Assembly (NCBI GenBank): GCA_023424725.1
Contig: JAFADQ010000025.1
Location: forward strand, 1 to 5,233
Reading direction: 5' to 3'
DNA length: 5,233 bases
Origin: Bacteroidota bacterium
GTDB taxonomy: Bacteria > Bacteroidota > Bacteroidia > Cytophagales > Hymenobacteraceae
In this document: positions 1 through 5,233 of the stretch, in pieces
Position numbering within the stretch: position 1 is the first letter of the stretch
Layout: the number at the start of each line of letters is the position of its first letter
Made by a program: the position numbers and the translations under genes
The notes under the pieces: model-generated
Database searches by the model: none
The model's input: the letters and a program-made list of their open reading frames with translations, nothing else
Told to the model about the DNA's origin: nothing

Positions 1-1
1 C

Positions 2-3000
2 TGGGCCAACGCCGGCCACCCCGATAAAGACATTGTGTGCCGCCTAAACGAATTTAACTTCGATATAAGCAAAGCGGCATTTTCGGCAGAGCTGGTAATG
101 CTTTCTTACCCCGAAGTGCTGCAGGATTCTGTGCAGGGCAATCTAGATTTCGAGAGCAAGCGCCGCTACTCTGGCCGCTTGCCAAATTACCCGCGTTTTA
201 TTTCTATTACCAACAACGCCAAAGTAAAAAACCTGGGCGAGAACATTAGCTACAAAGGCGGCTTCTCTTTAATTGGCCAAACCATGCTGTCTAATGCTTT
301 AGACGAAAGCCCCTCGGCTATAACCGTTAGCCTGGACGGTACCCCGAAATTCAGGGCCATGTCGCGCAGTTATGCCTTCGGCGATAGCATTATCGCGAGC
401 AAGCTGGCCGCCATTTCTATTTACCAGGGCAAAGATTCGGTATCGCACCCGGGCATGAAACTGAAGTACAACAAAAACACCCACATGCTCACGCTGCTGC
501 AGCACGATGGCGGTTTCCGCAACGCGGTGTTTTTCGATTCGTTTCATAAAATAGAGATAAAGGCCGAAATGGTTAAGTGGGACCTGAGCTCTAAAGAAAT
601 CGATTTTTCTACCTTAACCGCCCGAACCGAAAACCCGGTGGTGCTGGAGAGCGAGCAGTTTTTTACGCCCAGCCGCTATTACCAAACGGGCGGAGTTATG
701 CGGTTTCATCCGCTGCAGGTTACCACCAGTTATGCCGAACGCAAAAAAGTAAATAAATTTTACGCCCACGACCTGGCCTCCGACCTGAAGCTTGACCTGG
801 GCGCCGTGAAAGATGCCATGTCTACCATTGCCCGCAACGGGTACATAGATTATAATCCTAAATCGGGTTTGGTAGAATTAAAGCCGCGCATCTGGCATTA
901 TGTAGAGTCTGCGAAGGGCAAAAAAGACTACGATAACCTGCAAATACAATCTATAAACGAGGCCAACAAAAACGCCACGCTAAACCTCGAAACAAATGAT
1001 TTAACCGTGCGCGGGGTAGAGCGCTTTTACCTTTCCGACTCGCTGGGGGTTTACGTTGAGCCAAAAAACAAAGAGATAACCATTAAAAAGAACCGCGACA
1101 TCGAGTTCGACGGCTCTGTGTTTTCGGGCAATTTCCAGTTTCAGGGCACCGATTTTAACTTTAATTACAACAACTTTTGGGTAGACATGGAAAAGATCGA
1201 TAAGATCACTTTCGTGATACAACCAAAAGCTGAAGAGGGCAAAAAAGGGGGCGGCAGCAACAAACAATCTTTTGGCAGCCCAACGCAATATGCCACCGGG
1301 AAGCTCTTCATCAACAAACCCAACAACAAAAGTAACCGCAAGCGCTACGCCTCTTACCCTTACTTCGATGCGCAAACCGGCACCAACATGTACTTTAACC
1401 GGGCAGAGGTGCTGGGCGGCGTTTACGATACATCGGTTTTCTTTAACGTACCGCCCTTTACCGTAGACAGCCTCGACCGGAAATCCGGAAACTCGGCCAT
1501 AGATTTTAAAGGTGTTTTTTATTCCGGCGATATCTTCCCTCCTTTTGATGAGCGCCTGCACGTAATGCCCGACAACTCGCTTGGTTTCGACCATAACGTG
1601 CCGGCAGAAGGGTATTCGGTTTTCAACAAAGGCACTTTTTATAACAAGCTATCGCTAAACGCAGGCGGAATACGCGGCAACGGCAAGCTTACTTACATGA
1701 ATGCCACGCTTTTGTCGGAAGATTTTATTTACTACAACGACTCTGTAACCACGCGCCCCGGCACCACGGCAACCCTGGTAAAAGGCCCCGTAAACGGCGT
1801 GTATATTCCAGAAGCGAACGTAAAAAATTACTGGCTGCGCTGGTCTGTCCGGGCCGATAGTATGTACATTGGCAGTAACGCAGACCCGATAAACCTGTAC
1901 AATAATTCGCTAACACTTAAAGGCAATATTACCCTATCGCCGGGCGGGCTTTACGGAAGCGGCGCCACCGAAAATCAGGAAGCAAAGATCACGTCAAGCA
2001 AATTTCATTTTAAAGACGATTTCTTTAACGGCCGCAACTCTACCTTCGCTATTAAAGGCGATGGCAAAAAGGCAGCCCTAAGGGCAACCGACGCGCTCGT
2101 TGAGTTCGACATAAAAAAACGAACGGCGCAGTTCTCGCCCGAAACCGAGGGGGTGGCCAGCGTTACCTTTCCGGCGCTGCAATACAAAACCTCGCTAAGC
2201 GGCGGTAAAGCAGATTTTAACACCAAAGTAGTTACCATGCAGATGCCCGAGGGCTCGGATATCCGCAAATCGTACTTTTACTCTACCCATCCGGGCCAGG
2301 ATTCGCTTGCCTTTCTGGCTACGGGAGCGGTGTTCGATATGAAGGAAACTTCGCTGAATGCCTACGGAGTACCTTACATAGCCGTGCTGGACACCTATAT
2401 AATACCCGACAGCGGAAAAGTAGATGTAACCGCCGGGGCCAACATGCGCACGCTGCATAACGCGCAGGTGTTTATGGATTCGGCACAAAAATTCCATCAG
2501 TTCTACAACGGCGAACTGAAAGTAAAATCGAGCAAAGAATTTTCGGGCAAAGCCTTGTACCGCTTTACAAACGCCGGCGACGAAGTTTTCGGGATTCCGT
2601 TTGATGAGTTTGCCATGGACAGCGTTAAAAGCTCTTTTCTGGGCAAAAACTACAATTATCGCACCCGCGCCCATGGGTACGTACAAGAAGATGCTAATTT
2701 TTACATCACCCCGGGGGTTTTATACAAAGGCGATATCGAGGCCTTTTCTGATAAGCGCGACCTGGCAATTAAAGGCTTCGCGAAGTTTGCGTTCCGCGAC
2801 GATGTAAACTCCGATTGGTTTAAGTTTGAGCAGGATGTAAACCCGGCTTCGGTTGGTTTTAGTGTAGATAAGCTTACCTCGGCCGATGGCTCGGCGCTGC
2901 ATACCGGGCTGCATATTTCGGCGCTTACTAAAACGCCTTACGGCACATTTGCCTCTAAAAAAGCAAGCGAAGAAGACCTGGACGTGCTAAAAGTAACCGG

Positions 3001-5233
3001 CGTGTTTTCTTACGACAAGAAGCGCCGCGAATACGTAATCGGCAACGAAGACCGCGTACTTAAAGGCGGCCTGCAGGGCAATATAATGCGGTATAACGAC
3101 CAAACCTCGGGCATTAACTTTGGGGGTAAGTTTACGCTGTTTAAGCCTAATAAAAACTTTGCCATGGAGGCGGGTGGCCACGGTATTGGCGAGCCCGAAA
3201 AAAACTCTTACAAACTCACCTTAACGGTTGCTTTAAACCCTGCCATGCCGTCGCAGGCGGTAGATGCAATGGCTGCCAATTTAAGCATGGTGCCCGGCCC
3301 GCGCGCAATAAATGCGGTAACCGATACCATGCTAATGTACCGCATGGCCGAATTTGTGGGCGATAAAGACGCCAGACAATACAGAGAAAAGGCATCGCTT
3401 GAGCATATACCATGGCCAAAATATTCGGGCAAGCTTACCAACCCGGTTATGCTGAGCCAGGTAGAGATGCACTGGTCGCAGAAACAAAATGCATGGTACA
3501 GCAAAGGGCCTATTGGCGTGGCCAACATTGGCAAACAAGAGGTAAACAAAATGCTTACCGGCCATTTTGAGGTGCGCAAAATAAACAACGTAGAGGTAGT
3601 AACCTTATATCTGGAATCTACCCCAAACAACTGGTTTTACATGTCTTTTGCCGATTCGGTGCTAAAACTGGTATCTACCGACCCCAAGTTTAACGAAGCC
3701 ATAGAGTCTAAAAAAAGCAAGAAAGCGCCAACTGCCACCACGTTTGCCATGTTGCCGGGCGAGCAGATGGATAAATACCAGTTCATCAACTATTTCCGCA
3801 GCACCTATCTGGGCCAGAAAGTAGACCAGAGCATGCCGCCTCCGCCGCCGGTTCAGCAAAAAACCGAGACCGACGGAATAGAAACAGCTCCCGACTTTGC
3901 TTCTGACGAATCTGACCCGAAGAAAAAGAAGAAAGAAAAGAAGAAGAAAAAAGATAAGAAAAACGAAGACGCGCTTTTCCCGGACGAAGTAGCACCTGCG
4001 GGCATCGAAAATGCCGACGATACAGACCAACAACCTGCTAAAACCGGGCAAGCCGATGCTATTCCTGCAAACCAGGAAATAGAAACCAGCGCTGCCACAG
4101 AAGAAGAAAAACCTGAGAAAAAGAAAAAAGACAAGAAAGAAAAGAATAAAAAAGACGAACCGCTGTTTCCGGAAACTGAAGCGCCGGAAAGTATAGAAAC
4201 CGCGCCTGTTACAGAGCCAGAGCCAGAAACTATTACTGAGCCCGAAACCATAGCGCCAGAAGCCATTACACAGCCTGCAACCGAAACAAATGCAGCGCCA
4301 GCCGGAACAGAAGAAACAGTGGCAGAACCGGAAGGAAAAAAGAAGAAAGACAAAAAGAAAAACAAGAACAAAGATTCTGAAATTCCTGCCGCAGAAACAG
4401 AAGAAACTATTACCGAAATACCATCTTCAGAAATTACTGAAGATGCACCTGCGGGCACCAATAACGAGCCTGTTACAAACCAACCCGAAACAATAACAGA
4501 ACCGGAGCCGGTAATTTCTACTCCTGTTTTGGCAACGCCTGTTTCGCCCGACCCTGTAAGTACGCAACCAGAAGCACCAGCCATTACAGAAGATGCCGCG
4601 CCCGACAACGAAGCCATTACCTCTACACCGCCAGCCGAAGAGCAGCCTGTAATTACAGAACCTGAAACTATATCTGCCCCGGAGATTATAACGCCAGAGC
4701 CAATCGTAACCGAAGAAACTCCCACAGAAACCGAGACACCGGCACCAGCTTTACCAGAACCTGCGGGCACCGGAAACAATGCCGTTACAGAGCAAACCCC
4801 AGAGGAAGTTGCACCTGTAATTACCCCAATGGTAGAAGAGCCTGCAGAAACAAAAGCAGATACGGTTGCACCGCCAACCACAGAAACGGTGCCAGTGCCG
4901 GAGCCGGAAGAGCCATTGGTGCCAGCACCTGTTGAAGAAAGCCCCGCAGAAATAATTACTCCGGAACCAGAAGTGCCTGCAGAATTGCCTGCAGAAACTC
5001 CTGCTCCTACCACAATACCTGCGGGCACCGAAAACAGCAGCAATACAACCCAACCAGAAACAGTACCAGAACCCGAGGCTCCCGTTGTGCCTGAACCAAG
5101 CACACCAGAACCCGCGGCACCCGTTACTCCGGAACCGGTAACTCCAGAACCTGAGGCACCCGTTACTCCGGAGCCGGAAGTAATCACTCCACCTGCAGAC
5201 ACAATTCCGGAACCGGAAATAATTCAGGAAGAA
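2..5233 (+). CDS. Internal part of a giant uncharacterised Bacteroidota-type protein (beta-rich body plus long Pro/Glu/Lys tail)
   Basis: One frame is open across the entire window (1,744 codons); start and stop are both outside it, so full length, signal peptide and ribosome binding site cannot be assessed. Residues 1-1277 look like a folded, mostly beta protein. Landmarks include YKGGFSLIG near residue 84, a winged-helix-like stretch at 253-301, INKPNNKS at 437, GGIRGNGKLTYM at 555, DSLAFLATGAVFD at 767, and GYVQEDANFYITPG near 899. From memory, these spacings resemble a conserved uncharacterised family of about 1,500-residue Bacteroidota proteins; I know no assigned function. I found a single Cys (residue 13), which fits an exported protein. 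From residue 1278 the composition switches to a low-complexity tail that is still open at the window edge. No frameshift or stop interrupts the frame. Alternatives such as an LptD/LptA- or TamB-like envelope protein fit only the general beta-rich character; no diagnostic motif was seen. The coding call is very sure, the family tentative, the function unknown. Confidence 0.96.
758..919 (+). other. Possible winged-helix-like segment within the body (residues about 253-306)
   Basis: In an otherwise beta-rich protein, this stretch reads as helix, turn, helix, then a two-strand wing. Residues 255-264 (AHDLASDLKL) suit a first helix. Residues 266-278 (LGAVKDAMSTIAR) suit a second, recognition-type helix. 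N279-G280 is a turn, and YIDYNPKSGLVELKP (281-295) looks like a beta hairpin. The order matches the consensus of many winged-helix domains (LA..L.l....v...l..L...G.i......g.v.L). An RIWHYVESAKGKKDYDNL stretch follows. No bound partner can be named; in an envelope protein such a fold would more likely serve protein contacts than DNA binding. This is pattern reading only, with no structure prediction. Confidence 0.4.
971..1165 (+). repeat. Internal beta repeat, copy 1 (residues about 324-388)
   Basis: The segment runs from TLNLETNDLTVRGV through SDSLGVYVEPKNKEITIKK to FDGSVFSGNFQFQG. Its framework is a hydrophobic/polar strand, Gly-Val at 338-339, Asp at 346, Pro at 354, another strand, and Val-Phe at 373-374. 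A second segment with the same framework lies about 451 residues downstream. Identity between the copies is low, so this is a structural-type repeat judged by spacing rather than a DNA repeat. Confidence 0.35.
2324..2515 (+). repeat. Internal beta repeat, copy 2 (residues about 775-838)
   Basis: This is the partner of the segment near bases 971-1165. It has ETSLNAYGV with Gly-Val at 789-790, Asp at 797, Pro at 802 in IIPDSGKVDV, then HNAQVFMDS with Val-Phe at 823-824. The offsets from the Gly (8 to Asp, 13 to Pro, 34-35 to Val-Phe) compare with 8, 16 and 35-36 in copy 1, so a small gap near the Pro is needed. The stretch ends in QFYNGELKVKSSKEF, another strand pair. Confidence 0.35.
3920..3961 (+). 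repeat. Lys-rich island 1
   Basis: Fourteen codons (residues 1307-1320) encode KKKKKEKKKKKDKK, flanked by acidic sequence (SDESDP before, NED after). An ALFPDEVAP motif follows at bases 3971-3997. A similar island-plus-LFP arrangement recurs 198 bp downstream. At the DNA level the island is almost pure A/G on the + strand. Confidence 0.85.
4118..4153 (+). repeat. Lys-rich island 2
   Basis: Twelve codons (residues 1373-1384) encode KKKKDKKEKNKK, preceded by EEEKPE and followed by DEPLFPETEAP, with LFP at bases 4163-4171. The matching order in island 1 (acidic lead, Lys run, acidic residue, LFP, acidic residue, AP) suggests an old in-frame duplication of this module. Confidence 0.85.
4337..4372 (+). 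repeat. Lys-rich island 3
   Basis: Twelve codons (residues 1446-1457) encode KKKKDKKKNKNK, 219 bp after island 2. The acidic lead (EETVAEPEG) is kept, but the LFP motif is missing and the sequence continues DSEIPAAETEE. This is the last basic cluster; the tail beyond it is acidic. Confidence 0.85.
5078..5194 (+). repeat. Three 39-bp (13-codon) tandem units in the tail
   Basis: The units start at 5078, 5117 and 5156 with exact 39-bp spacing and encode APVVPEPSTPEPA, APVTPEPVTPEPE and APVTPEPEVITPP. The first 21 bases of units 2 and 3 differ at only one position. The second half of the third unit is diverged. All units are in frame, consistent with growth or shrinkage by replication slippage without breaking the protein. 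Confidence 0.8.

Larger units (their letters stand above)
2..3832 (+). other. Folded beta-rich body of the giant protein (residues 1-1277)
   Basis: This part has normal globular composition, with frequent Phe, Tyr, Trp, Gly, Asn and Asp. Many short stretches alternate hydrophobic and polar residues, as in amphipathic beta strands; examples are KAEMVKWDLSSKEIDFSTL near residue 190 and GNFQFQGTDFNFNYNNF near 378. No transmembrane helix is evident. A Gly/Lys-rich loop (EEGKKGGGSNKQ, about residue 412) probably links two subregions. The last clearly folded stretch is MLPGEQMDKYQFINYFRSTY (about 1251-1270), just before the proline run. The strand pattern recalls repetitive periplasmic bridge or beta-taco proteins, but this is a resemblance in character, not a recognised domain. 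Confidence 0.7.
3995..5029 (+). repeat. Five dispersed Pro-Ala-Gly-(Thr/Ile) motifs in the tail
   Basis: Copies begin at bases 3995 (PAGIEN), 4298 (PAGTEE), 4448 (PAGTNN), 4760 (PAGTGNN) and 5018 (PAGTEN). Four use the identical bases CCTGCGGGC; the second uses other codons (CCAGCCGGA). Asn usually follows within a few residues, then a QPET or EQTPEE stretch, as in TNQPETITEPEP after copy 3 and TTQPETVPEPEA after copy 5. Gly is otherwise very rare in the tail, so these look like remnants of a longer repeating unit. Confidence 0.7.
3833..5233 (+). other. Low-complexity, probably disordered C-terminal tail (residues 1278 to beyond the window)
   Basis: The tail begins MPPPPPVQQK at residue 1278 and continues for at least 467 residues. 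I found no Arg, Cys, His, Trp or Tyr in it, and no Phe after residue 1389. It is built from Pro, Glu, Thr, Ala, Val and Ile, with short runs such as EPEPETITEPETI and TPEPEV. Three Lys-rich islands lie in the first 180 residues; after the third (ending at residue 1457) I found only one more Lys (1618), so the charge goes from mixed to strongly acidic. The tail follows the folded body directly, in the same frame. Glu-Pro-rich segments of this kind are known as extended linkers (for example in TonB), but no domain beyond the tail is visible here. Confidence 0.9.

Noticed and set aside
1001..1594. Antisense open frame of 197 codons
   Set aside because: It lies wholly within the conserved-looking beta-rich body on the + strand. 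Its product shows no recognisable domain, and its length is explained by GC-containing codons of the real gene.
2195..2686. Antisense open frame of 163 codons
   Set aside because: Shadow of the + strand gene, with no coherent domain.
3208..4051. Cluster of overlapping antisense frames, some with hydrophobic Leu/Phe runs that look like membrane segments
   Set aside because: The frames overlap one another and the + strand coding frame. The Phe/Leu runs near 3920-3961 are the complement of a Lys-rich island, not true membrane helices.
3920..4372. A-rich tracts as possible promoter elements or a slippage site for programmed frameshifting
   Set aside because: The runs are interrupted by G at regular codon positions, the main frame stays open on both sides, and no paired promoter boxes or downstream gene are present.
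4290..4496. Small + strand frame with a Lys/Arg/Gln-rich product
   Set aside because: It is an out-of-frame reading of the A-rich third Lys island inside the main gene and has no independent support.
3853..5202. Long antisense open frame of about 449 codons with a Ser/Gly/Val-rich, repetitive product and Phe runs
   Set aside because: It is the mirror of the low-complexity tail. Pro, Glu, Thr and Ala codons on the + strand give Gly, Ser and Val-like codons and few stops on the - strand, and the Phe runs are the complement of the Lys islands. The + frame is open well beyond it and continues a normal folded protein.
3833..5233. The repeat-rich tail as a CRISPR array or mobile element
   Set aside because: Repeats are in-frame, codon-based and protein-coding, with no identical direct repeats separated by unique spacers, no terminal inverted repeats and no transposase.

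Overview
The whole window lies inside one very large protein-coding gene on the + strand. The frame starting at base 2 is open from edge to edge: 1,744 codons with no stop, and neither the true start nor the true stop is present. I see no other gene, RNA gene, promoter, terminator or mobile element. All other open frames on both strands are shadows of this one.

The organism is most likely a Bacteroidota bacterium, probably Cytophagales (a Hymenobacter/Pontibacter-like lineage). The evidence is a mid-GC genome with mixed codon use (frequent AAA, GAA, ATA, TTT, GGC and GCC) and a protein rich in Asn, Lys, Phe and Tyr. The sequence also resembles, from memory, a widespread uncharacterised family of about 1,500-residue Bacteroidota proteins. 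I could not search for this, so the taxon and family are recollection plus inference.

Residue numbers below count from the codon at base 2. The protein has two very different parts. (1) Residues 1-1277 (bases 2-3832) are a folded, beta-strand-rich region of alternating hydrophobic and polar residues, with many aromatic, Gly, Asn and Asp residues and only one Cys that I could find. It contains a segment patterned like a winged helix (about bases 758-919) and two similar beta segments about 451 residues apart. (2) From residue 1278 (base 3833) to the window end is a tail of at least 467 residues that looks disordered. It opens with five prolines, carries three Lys-rich islands, and then becomes an acidic Pro/Glu/Thr/Ala/Val sequence. 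It has five spaced Pro-Ala-Gly motifs and ends, as far as the window shows, in three 39-bp tandem units.

The function is unknown. The beta-rich repetitive body, near absence of Cys and long Pro/Glu tail suggest an envelope (periplasmic or outer-membrane-associated) protein. That is inference only, because the N-terminus, where a signal peptide would lie, is outside the window.
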